Below, piece after piece: positions 14,701 to 21,143 of a stretch of DNA of 22,351 nucleotides. Numbering within the stretch: position 1 is the stretch's first letter; each line of letters begins with the position of its first letter. The stretch is taken from assembly GCA_902803265.1 (NCBI GenBank), contig CADCPD010000024.1:1-22351 (forward strand), read 5' to 3'. The stretch is from an uncultured bacterium (GTDB lineage: Bacteria; Cyanobacteriota; Vampirovibrionia; Gastranaerophilales; Gastranaerophilaceae). The notes under the pieces are model-generated. The model saw only the letters and a list, made by a program, of their open reading frames with translations. It was not told where the DNA came from and did no database searches. Both the position numbers and the translations under genes were made by a program.

Positions 14701-15804
14701 TGTTGTATCATTTTTTTGTTCTTCACTTACTAAACGTTTATCATAAATTTGAACGAAAGTAGGTTTTTTAGAGTTATATTTTTCGTTTTTAGAAATTTTA
14801 ATTTCGCCTGAAGCTTTATCTTGTTCATATTTGTAAGGAGAGTTAACAACTTTGTGACCTACAAATTCTTGATTTTTAGGGAAAACACCCATTGATAAAG
14901 GACCAGATTGAAGGCCAGATGCTCTGAACCAATTATAATAAGGTGATTGTTCGCCCCATTTTAAAACGTGTTTAAAGTGAACACCTTCTAAACCTTCATT
15001 TACGAATGCACCGTCTGAAACAAAGTTCATACCGTTTTTAAACATTTTTTCTTGGAAAGTTCTGTAGTTGTCAATGTTACCAATAGAGTTTGACATTTGC
15101 ATACAGTTTTTATTCCAATAACTGTGAGATGAAAGACTATCATCTGTGAAAATAGGAGTTGAAACAACTCTTGAATAACCTGCTTGTTTTAATTTATCAA
15201 TATTTGCTTCAAAACCTGCTAAATTACCGCCTAATTTATTTGAGAATGTTTTTGTTGATTTTGCAGCTTTTGCTTGAATATCTTTATCTAATTGAGGTTT
15301 ACCTTTTTCATCATAAACCCAACCTACCGCATATGAATCAGGTAATGCTAAAATCATTGAACCACCTTTAGAAACATTTGTTCCGTTTTGCATTACAAGA
15401 TTAAATTTATCAAAATTACCATTCTTAGAATAGTCAATTACAGAACCTGCATCAACTTGATAGAATGATTTTGATGAATCATGTTTATCAACAACTTTAT
15501 AACGATATGCAAATGGTTCATTTGAACTTAAATCGTCATAAGCATAAGCCATATCTACTCTTAAACCGTCTTTACCAATTTTTACAGATTTAGAACCTGT
15601 TTCATTATTAGTAAGCATTTTTGAAACATTATAATTTGCATCTCTATCTTTCTTAACAGAGAATACTTCTAAATATACATCATATTTGTTTTCATCATGA
15701 GGATAATTAAACTGATATTCTCGGGTTCCGTCATCAGCCTTTTTATGTTCAAAACCTTTAAATGATAATGCTCTTGGAGTTGTAACGTTTAAATTAACTT
15801 TCAT
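11701..15804 (-). CDS. Giant GH13 alpha-amylase-family enzyme with large insertions
   Basis: A 1367-residue glycoside hydrolase family 13 protein, expected to act on alpha-glucans such as starch or glycogen. Residues 25-120 look like a CBM48/E-set sandwich. The barrel begins near 190. Region I is VSDGAFVNE (262-270), region II WRIDAAK (800-806) with nucleophile Asp803, region III VAEV (849-852) with acid/base Glu851, and region IV FVGNHD (942-947) with Asp947. SLPGNPTMYAGDE (1116-1128) follows, then a C-terminal beta domain. All catalytic residues are present. Regions I and II are about 530 residues apart, and another insertion of about 150 residues follows region IV. SFKG occurs at 14-17 and 1331-1334. 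There is no signal peptide; one CxxC lies at 1279-1282. Ile is mostly ATT/ATC. AGGT precedes the ATG by 6 bases. The exact activity (amylase, debranching, transferase) is uncertain. Confidence 0.85.
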   Translation of the reverse strand: MKVNLNVTTPRALSFKGFEHKKADDGTREYQFNYPHDENKYDVYLEVFSVKKDRDANYNVSKMLTNNETGSKSVKIGKDGLRVDMAYAYDDLSSNEPFAYRYKVVDKHDSSKSFYQVDAGSVIDYSKNGNFDKFNLVMQNGTNVSKGGSMILALPDSYAVGWVYDEKGKPQLDKDIQAKAAKSTKTFSNKLGGNLAGFEANIDKLKQAGYSRVVSTPIFTDDSLSSHSYWNKNCMQMSNSIGNIDNYRTFQEKMFKNGMNFVSDGAFVNEGLEGVHFKHVLKWGEQSPYYNWFRASGLQSGPLSMGVFPKNQEFVGHKVVNSPYKYEQDKASGEIKISKNEKYNSKKPTFVQIYDKRLVSEEQKNDTTKLIKSYDKLDTGNPLEINNHNDTVIPYSFEIRPETYNDNVKKLNKYNKNQQNDKQIKMDSPVGAKFLTTSSSYVLEDKFENGFETWDANTDIAKLNFVFSHADTKRLNNLPLHEREYQTKQIKAKNFEAQDYVVASGRYWTNKTANILNEYVSKNLKNVDKNAENTLKSIHKSVDEGKLPKSVKEEVSLAVVQNVLNGKYESKTSKLPSDYNELMTKSLMDLPLDSIELADDTVAVLSSSFMTNRATKAELVGKTRYELHKENNPQLTEENKSVYEKTNKFYTEELSSFANEIMSKVNAKLPEGSKLTQNGKATKMAKYVLPLVAGDIVKFAVVKAVQPDAKVKTLEDGNLSYDYSKLKEDATLESMGILADSPKNEATELLSKLKSGVKHISNADKEVLTNSILKRLEGKDANSFALSEMIVDRTNAGLDWRIDAAKDIADMDALRNGNSNFSESWSNVINFWHNFSKAVVEENKNAYMVAEVTDEYALHDNSGKYSSAKDAVMKLHQEAGMTSIANYSYFFTDVANLFNKDITTGVSIDQNTRSRKIFDKMVGGDNYLNSAPLDSILYSYTFVGNHDKPRMLHTLSLDMELFHTNFNNNYNHKKIATAILKDKMYNEVTDADVNSINFNHVNNKAIAMADALKGGFGKALGKVFQPSQRKDEIFSSISKSIADLASGKYLDKQFSADAFGTKPFDVAIKTVLKQATEKHGLNLSKEEKGKLYNATFETILKPGMSKFKAMMGFLVSLPGNPTMYAGDELGITGYDEKAKNVYLNNRSFLHWEWLNDGNKKFIQDFYKDMNETMALREKPELRALNNGTPYTLDLHKSTSGANIPVIARQSADGSMAITLFNANGVSLDKEAELHTPHVKLDSISFHTTGNDKVGLKAGLTEGMTFKNADARDKSVYKVCEECGNYFIKRFDSEQAYNHFLASGKKFTDSNRIDMYNSTLILYSVPEKQNVSFKGSRVMYNPQYNFVSNPYQQAKTVETGSRLAVVAK

Positions 15805-15822
15805 GAATATACCTACACTTAC

Positions 15823-15851
15823 ACTATACTATGTATTAATAAAGGTACGAA
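15823..15851 (-). promoter_or_regulatory. Possible promoter of the GH13 gene
   Basis: On the minus strand TTCGTA (15851-15846) and TATAGT (15828-15823) are 17 bases apart, which would start transcription near 15816, right next to the AGGT ribosome binding site. The -35 match is poor and other AT-rich hexamers are nearby. Confidence 0.35.
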
Positions 15852-15880
15852 AACATAATAAATTGACATTTTTTGCATGG

Positions 15881-15900
15881 TTTGTTAACAATACGTTACA
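15881..15900. promoter_or_regulatory. Candidate operator, copy 2 of the 10078-10097 motif
   Basis: TTTGTTAACAATACGTTACA shares 16 of 20 positions with the block at 10078-10097, including the 10-base palindrome TTGTTAACAA. It lies between the divergent GH13 and pyk genes, about 30 bases upstream of the GH13 -35 element and 24 bases upstream of the pyk -35. A weaker relative (TATGTTAAGAAATGTTACAT) lies at 404-423, about 90 bases ahead of the small ORF. Confidence 0.35.
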
Positions 15901-15923
15901 GAAAAAATATTAAAAAATTTTAG

Positions 15924-15952
15924 TTCAAAATAGGAAATTTTTTAAGTATAAT
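15924..15952 (+). promoter_or_regulatory. Sigma70-type promoter of pyk
   Basis: TTCAAA (15924-15929) and a perfect TATAAT (15947-15952) are 17 bases apart. The start would be near 15959, leaving a leader of about 20 bases with the AGAGGT ribosome binding site. A perfect TTGACA upstream at 15863 has no good -10. Confidence 0.65.
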
Positions 15953-15978
15953 ATAAGTGAATTTTAAGAGGTAAAATT

Positions 15979-17412
15979 ATGAAAAAATATATAAAAACAA
16001 AGATTGTTTCAACACTGGGACCAAGTTCTGATACAAAAGAAAAAATAAGAGAATTAATATTAGCAGGTGTAACAATGTTCAGATTAAATTCTTCACATGG
16101 TGACTTTGAACAGCATTTGAGAAATTTAACCTATATAAGAGAATTGGAAGAAGAACTTGATACTCTAATTCCTGTATTGTTGGATTTACAAGGTCCAAAA
16201 ATAAGAGTTGGACGTCTTGACGAATCAATAAAAATAGAAAAAGGACAAATTTTAAAATTTAGACATCAGGAAAAACTTGAAAATGATATCATTCCAGTTG
16301 ATTACGAAGGAATTGCAAAAGATGTTTCAACAGGCTCTAAAATACTTATGGACGACGGAAAAATTTCGCTTGAAGTTCAAAAAGTGGAAGATGATGTTGT
16401 TTATGCAAAAGTCATTGCAGGTGAAATTTTAAAACAAAGAAAAGGAATAAATATACCTGGTTCTTGCGGAAGTGTTAATGTACTTACAGAAAGAGACAAA
16501 GAATTTGTTAAATTTGCAATAGATAACAAAATTGACTATTTAGGTCTATCATTTGTAAGAGATGCAAAAGACATAATTGAATTAAAAGAACTTATTGATG
16601 AATATAAAGGAAAAATAAAGATAATTTCTAAAATAGAAAAACCTCAAGCAATAAAAAATATTGATGAAATAATCGAGAAATCATCAGGAATCATGGTAGC
16701 AAGAGGTGATTTAGGAATAGAAATTTCCCCTGAAAGAGTACCTATTGTACAAAAAGAGATAATAAAAAAAGCAAACGCTCAAAGAAAAGTAGTAATCGTT
16801 GCAACACAAATGCTTGAATCTATGATAGACAATCCTATTCCGACACGAGCAGAAGCATCAGACGTTGCAAATGCAATAATCGACGGAACAGATGCTATTA
16901 TGTTATCAGGGGAAACAGCTGCCGGTAAATACCCTGTAGAAGCAGTAAAAATGATGACAGCCATTGCAGAAGAAGTTGAATACAGTCAAATAATGCGACA
17001 CAATCACTATGACGAAGAAACTCTTGAAATAAACAAAAATGACAGTATAGCAATATGTTCTGCGGTAATTGATATGGTAGATAAAATAAAAGTAAAGGCC
17101 ATTATTGCATTTACAGCAAGCGGTTATACCGCAAAATTATTATCAAAAGCCAAACCAACGGTTCCTATATTTGCTTGCTGCAAAAGCAAAAAAAATTGCA
17201 GAAGATTAAAATTATACAGCGATGTTTATCCTGTTGAAACAAACTTTAATGAAGCAATAACACCTGCAACATTGAAAGAATTTAACACAATGCTTATGGA
17301 AAAGCATGATTTAAAAAAAGGTGATACAGTAGTGTTTACAGGTGCAATGCCAGATTTAATGATAGGAAAAACAAATTTCATAAAAATACATGAACTCGGT
17401 ACATTCAGCTAA
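15979..17412 (+). CDS. pyk: Pyruvate kinase
   Basis: Converts phosphoenolpyruvate and ADP to pyruvate and ATP, the last step of glycolysis, in the cytosol. The 477 residues cover the barrel, B domain (about 73-165) and C-terminal regulatory domain, without the extra PEP-utilising domain found in some Gram-positive enzymes. RLNSSHG (35-41), SKIEKPQAI with the catalytic Lys (about 217-225), ARGDLGIE (about 240-247) and TQMLESM (about 275-281) are all canonical. At the position of muscle Glu117 it has Lys74 (LQGPKIR), the residue associated with K+-independent pyruvate kinases. It is divergent from the GH13 gene, has a good promoter and an AGAGGT site 7 bases before the ATG, and heads a rightward cluster with the unknown gene, proB, proA and tyrA. 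Confidence 0.97.
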   Translation: MKKYIKTKIVSTLGPSSDTKEKIRELILAGVTMFRLNSSHGDFEQHLRNLTYIRELEEELDTLIPVLLDLQGPKIRVGRLDESIKIEKGQILKFRHQEKLENDIIPVDYEGIAKDVSTGSKILMDDGKISLEVQKVEDDVVYAKVIAGEILKQRKGINIPGSCGSVNVLTERDKEFVKFAIDNKIDYLGLSFVRDAKDIIELKELIDEYKGKIKIISKIEKPQAIKNIDEIIEKSSGIMVARGDLGIEISPERVPIVQKEIIKKANAQRKVVIVATQMLESMIDNPIPTRAEASDVANAIIDGTDAIMLSGETAAGKYPVEAVKMMTAIAEEVEYSQIMRHNHYDEETLEINKNDSIAICSAVIDMVDKIKVKAIIAFTASGYTAKLLSKAKPTVPIFACCKSKKNCRRLKLYSDVYPVETNFNEAITPATLKEFNTMLMEKHDLKKGDTVVFTGAMPDLMIGKTNFIKIHELGTFS

Positions 17413-17495
17413 TGAACAAGTAGTTAATGTTTTTTAATGATTTAATGACAACAAATCTTCCTTAAGTTAATATATACATAGGGGAGCCGAATTAT

Positions 17496-17957
17496 ATGAG
17501 TTTAAACACACAAAAGCAGGGATTAAAAAGTACTCTTTCAAGTGAACAGGATATTTTTACAGAATTATCAACATCTGCTCTTTTAGCAAGGAAATCTGTT
17601 CCGGCATTACACAGAGAACTTGCAAATAATTATGTTCTTATAAAAAAAATATATAAGTTTCCTGCCGTAAAATCTCTAATAACAGAGCAAGACAAAAATT
17701 TATTAAACAAATATTCTTTAAAACCTCTTGCAGAAACTGATATACATACAATAAATAAAGAACTTGAACAAATAAGAAATTTATCCGCAGACAAAAATGA
17801 AGAAATGAGAAAAGATGCTGAAGGCTTAATAATCACCAGAACAAAAGAGTTGAAGTATATTGTAGCAAGTAATTATTCAAAATACAGTAACGAAATAAAT
17901 AACGGATATATGGCTCTCGAAAAATATTTTGAAGAAATTTCAAAGTATTATTCGTAA
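17496..17957 (+). CDS. Unknown small helical protein
   Basis: I do not recognise this 153-residue protein. It is predicted all-helical and rich in Lys, Glu, Asn, Ser and Tyr, with no Cys, Trp, signal peptide or membrane segment. Segments at about 20-60, 85-105 and 107-150 could form an antiparallel helical bundle or short coiled coil. The first 18 residues are polar and Ser/Gln-rich. A GGGGAG ribosome binding site lies 9 bases before the ATG. It sits 83 bases after pyk and only 10 bases ahead of proB, whose ribosome binding site overlaps its end, so it is almost certainly expressed with proB-proA. A role in controlling the proline genes is possible but there is no evidence beyond position. 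Confidence 0.75.
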   Translation: MSLNTQKQGLKSTLSSEQDIFTELSTSALLARKSVPALHRELANNYVLIKKIYKFPAVKSLITEQDKNLLNKYSLKPLAETDIHTINKELEQIRNLSADKNEEMRKDAEGLIITRTKELKYIVASNYSKYSNEINNGYMALEKYFEEISKYYS

Positions 17958-17967
17958 GAAGGAATTT

Positions 17968-19107
17968 ATGGATAGAAAAGAATTTATAAATGCAGAAAGA
18001 ATAGTTATAAAACTTGGTACCAATACACTAAGAAACGACAATGGAGAAGTTTCGCTTCCTAGAATTTATTCTTATATTGAAGATATAGCTCACTTAATAA
18101 AAACAGGCAAAGAAGTAATTCTTGTAACCTCTGGTGCCGTTGGATTAGGCAGAAAAAAAATAAATGTAGAAAAATCTGATGATGTTGTTATAAAACAAGC
18201 ATGTGCTGCAATTGGGCAATGCAAACTAATGTCACTCTATGAGGATGGATTTGGAACTTATAACGTAACAACAGCACAAGTTTTATTAACAGAAGATGAT
18301 TTTTCTCAAAGAAAAAGATATTTAAATTTAAGAAATACATTGAACAAACTGTTGGAATTAAAAGTTTTACCAATAATCAATCAAAATGACACTGTTTCAA
18401 CGGTAGAATTAGATGAAATATACCAAGATATGCAAGTTTGTTTTTCAGATAATGACAAACTTTCAGCACTTGTTGCAAGCGAAATGGATGCAGATTTACT
18501 GGTAATTTTATCAGATGTTGACGGGCTATTTGATTCAAATCCCAAAGAGAATCCAAATGCAAATATAATACCTGAAGTAAAAGAAGTAACAGATGAAATT
18601 TTAAAACTAGGAAAAGAAGCCTCAGAAAACGGCAGAGGAGGTTTTCGTTCAAAACTTGAAGCAGCAAAACAAGTTAACAGATTTGGAGGAAAAGTTTTAA
18701 TTGCAAACGGAAAATATCCATCAGTAATAAAGGAAATTTTTGAAGCTAAAAAAATAGGAACAGCATTTTTACCAAACGAAAACGGATTATCAGAGAAAAA
18801 ACGATGGATTGGTTATGCAACAAATGTTATTGGTAAAATAACCGTAAATGCAGGAGCTAAAAAGGCAATCCTAAGCAACTCAAGCTTATTACCAATAGGA
18901 ATAATCAATGTTGTTAATGAATTCAAAAAAGGAGAAGTCGTTTCAATAATAGATGAATATGGGCAGGAAATTGCTCGAGGAATGGTAAATTATAATTCAG
19001 AAGACTGCAGAAAAATAATAGGCTACCATTCAGATGACATACTAAAAATTTTAGGTTATAAAAATTATGACGCAGTGGTAACGAGAGATAATATAACGAT
19101 ATTATGA
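17968..19107 (+). CDS. proB: Glutamate 5-kinase
   Basis: Phosphorylates L-glutamate to gamma-glutamyl phosphate, the first and feedback-controlled step of proline synthesis. The 379 residues have an amino-acid-kinase domain (1 to about 260) and a C-terminal PUA domain (about 278-379), the full E. coli-type layout. VIKLGTNTL (13-21) is the phosphate-binding start, VTSGAVGLG (53-61) and NQNDTV (138-143) bind glutamate, DNDKLSALVA (161-170) is conserved, and GRGGFRSKL carries the nucleotide-site lysine. I chose ATG 17968 because AAGGA lies just upstream and homologs start there. An in-frame TTG at 17929 would add 13 residues inside the preceding gene and has no ribosome binding site. The stop overlaps the proA start by ATGA, so the two are translationally coupled. 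Confidence 0.96.
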   Translation: MDRKEFINAERIVIKLGTNTLRNDNGEVSLPRIYSYIEDIAHLIKTGKEVILVTSGAVGLGRKKINVEKSDDVVIKQACAAIGQCKLMSLYEDGFGTYNVTTAQVLLTEDDFSQRKRYLNLRNTLNKLLELKVLPIINQNDTVSTVELDEIYQDMQVCFSDNDKLSALVASEMDADLLVILSDVDGLFDSNPKENPNANIIPEVKEVTDEILKLGKEASENGRGGFRSKLEAAKQVNRFGGKVLIANGKYPSVIKEIFEAKKIGTAFLPNENGLSEKKRWIGYATNVIGKITVNAGAKKAILSNSSLLPIGIINVVNEFKKGEVVSIIDEYGQEIARGMVNYNSEDCRKIIGYHSDDILKILGYKNYDAVVTRDNITIL

Positions 19108-20360
19108 AATCAAGTGTAAGTATAATAGCAAAACAAGCTAAGCAAGCATCTACAAAACTTGCAACAATCGATACAAAAATAAAAAATAAAGTTTTATTGG
19201 CAATAAGAAACTCAATAATTGCAAATCAAGAAAAAATTCTTGAAACAAATGAGCAAGACATGAAAGAAGCCTTAAAACTATTGGAAAATAAAGAAATAAA
19301 GACATCTGTTTATAACAGATTAAAACTTGATGAAAACAAAATTCAAGACATGATTCATGAAATAGAAGGTGTCATAATGCTTGATGATCCTGTTGGGAAA
19401 GTTCTTGTGGAAAGAGAACTCGATGAAGATTTAATCCTAAAAAAAATTACCGTTCCAATAGGAGTAATTGGCGTAATTTTTGAAGCAAGACCGGATGTAA
19501 TAACTCAAATTTCTGCACTTGCCATAAAATCAGGAAACGCTGTAATTTTAAAAGGGGGTAAAGAAGCAATAAATACCAATAGAGTCTTACTTGGAATAAT
19601 TAATGCAACACTAAAAGCATTTCCAGAAATTCCGGATAATGTTTTAAATCAAATATATACACACGCCGAAGTAGAAGAAATGTTAAAGGCAGAAGAAGAT
19701 ATTGATTTAATAATCCCAAGAGGTTCAAACCATCTTGTAAGATATATCAAAGATCATACACACATTCCTGTATTAGGACACGCAGACGGAATATGCCATA
19801 TATTCGTTGATGAGAATGCTAGTTTAGAACTTGCAAAATCAGTTATCGTAGATTCTAAATGTCAATATCCAGCAGCATGTAATGCAGTTGAAACACTTTT
19901 AATACACGACAAATTCAAATGGAAAATTGACTTATTTAACCATTTAAAAAATAACGGAATAGAACTTATTGAAAAGCCTGAAACATATGCATACGAATAT
20001 GGAGAAAAGAAATTAGCATTAAGAAACGTTATTTCAGTAGATGAAGCAATCTATCACGTAAATAAATTTGGCTCACACCATACAGATTGCATAATTTCAA
20101 GAGATGAAAACAACATAAAAAAATTTATGAATGAAGTTGATTCAGCAGGGGTATACGCAAATGTTTCAACAAGATTTGCTGATGGTTACAGATACGGACT
20201 AGGCGCAGAAGTAGGAATATCAACGAATAAAACTCACGCCAGAGGACCTGTTGGAGTTGAAGGTTTAACGATATACAAGTACACCCTTGAAGGCAAAGGC
20301 CAAATAGTTGCAGATTATGCAACCGGTAAAAAATCATTTCACCATAAGGATTTAATTTAA
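19104..20360 (+). CDS. proA: Gamma-glutamyl phosphate reductase (glutamate-5-semialdehyde dehydrogenase)
   Basis: Reduces gamma-glutamyl phosphate with NADPH to glutamate 5-semialdehyde, the second step of proline synthesis, probably in a complex with ProB to protect the unstable intermediate. The 418 residues are full length for the aldehyde-dehydrogenase-fold family. Signatures are VPIGVIGVIFEARPDV (117-132), GNAVILKGGKEA (144-155), the PRGSNHLVRYI stretch (205-215) and KCQYPAACNAVETLL (252-266), where the Cys of PAACN (Cys259) is the expected nucleophile. ARGPVG and EGLTIYKY close the C-terminus. The start overlaps proB (ATGA) and the stop overlaps tyrA (TAATG). The last enzyme of the pathway, ProC, is not in the window. 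Confidence 0.97.
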   Translation: MKSSVSIIAKQAKQASTKLATIDTKIKNKVLLAIRNSIIANQEKILETNEQDMKEALKLLENKEIKTSVYNRLKLDENKIQDMIHEIEGVIMLDDPVGKVLVERELDEDLILKKITVPIGVIGVIFEARPDVITQISALAIKSGNAVILKGGKEAINTNRVLLGIINATLKAFPEIPDNVLNQIYTHAEVEEMLKAEEDIDLIIPRGSNHLVRYIKDHTHIPVLGHADGICHIFVDENASLELAKSVIVDSKCQYPAACNAVETLLIHDKFKWKIDLFNHLKNNGIELIEKPETYAYEYGEKKLALRNVISVDEAIYHVNKFGSHHTDCIISRDENNIKKFMNEVDSAGVYANVSTRFADGYRYGLGAEVGISTNKTHARGPVGVEGLTIYKYTLEGKGQIVADYATGKKSFHHKDLI

Positions 20361-21136
20361 TGAAAATAGGCATAGTAGGACTTGGTTTAATTGGAGGCTC
20401 AATATACAAAAAGCTTACACAACTAAACTATGACATTGTTGGGATTTCTAAATCACAACAAGGGAAAGAAAAAAATATAACAAATGATATATCAAATTTA
20501 AAAGATTGTGAATTAATTTTTGTTGCTACACCAATTAATTCAACAATAAACAAATTAAGAGAAATTGAAAAAGTTGTGAGTAGAAATACTATTGTAACTG
20601 ATTGCTGTTCAGTAAAAGAATTTTTATCAAAAGAAGAATTTAATTTCAAATTTATACCATCTCATCCTATGGCAGGAACAGAATTTAGCGGATATAAAAA
20701 TTCTTTTGCAGAATTATTTAACGGTGCGAAATGGGTTATAACACCAATTAATGATACATCAACAAGTATACTAGAAAAAATAATAACAGAATTGGGCGCT
20801 ACACCAATTATCACAACGCCACAAAAACATGATGAAGCTGTAGCATTAATTTCACATATGCCAATGGTCATAGCTCAAGGGTTAATGAAATCATCAGAAA
20901 GCAATGATTTAGCCCAAAAACTTGCATCAAGTGGTTTTAGAGATATGACAAGGCTCTCAATGTCTAATACTGAAATGGCAATAGATATGATAGAATACAA
21001 TAGCAAAAACATAGAACTATCATTACTAAATTTATACAATACAATCGGAAATTTATTGAAAAATTATCCAAACGAAATATCACACATCAAAGCATTAAGA
21101 GAAAAGATGTATAAAAACGGTAAAAACATTTTATAA
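20360..21136 (+). CDS. tyrA: Prephenate/arogenate dehydrogenase
   Basis: Oxidatively decarboxylates prephenate or arogenate in tyrosine synthesis, using NAD(P). The 258 residues comprise an N-terminal Rossmann domain with GLGLIGGS (7-14) and VATP (55-58), then the helical dimerisation/catalytic domain. DCCSVKE (81-87), SHPMAGTE (101-108, with the catalytic-type His102) and ISHMP (165-169) are the diagnostic motifs. There is no fused chorismate mutase or ACT domain, and the protein is slightly shorter than the usual 280 or so residues, so feedback by tyrosine must act without ACT. The arogenate form is common in cyanobacteria-like versions of this length, but specificity cannot be read here. 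It is coupled to proA by TAATG. It ends 7 bases from the end of the convergent diguanylate cyclase gene. Confidence 0.92.
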   Translation: MKIGIVGLGLIGGSIYKKLTQLNYDIVGISKSQQGKEKNITNDISNLKDCELIFVATPINSTINKLREIEKVVSRNTIVTDCCSVKEFLSKEEFNFKFIPSHPMAGTEFSGYKNSFAELFNGAKWVITPINDTSTSILEKIITELGATPIITTPQKHDEAVALISHMPMVIAQGLMKSSESNDLAQKLASSGFRDMTRLSMSNTEMAIDMIEYNSKNIELSLLNLYNTIGNLLKNYPNEISHIKALREKMYKNGKNIL

Positions 21137-21143
21137 ATTCGTA

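Noticed and set aside
15863..15892. Perfect TTGACA with TAACAA 17 bases downstream as a further rightward promoter
   Set aside because: The -10 matches poorly and the TTCAAA/TATAAT pair nearer to pyk is better placed; kept only as a remark.
17413..17495. Possible terminator or promoter between pyk and the unknown gene
   Set aside because: No hairpin with a T-tract is present, and the best -10-like string (TATACA) has no -35 at proper distance and lies too close to the ribosome binding site.
17929..17967. Longer proB starting at TTG 17929
   Set aside because: No ribosome binding site is present, the added residues lie inside the preceding gene, and ATG 17968 has AAGGA and the normal family N-terminus.
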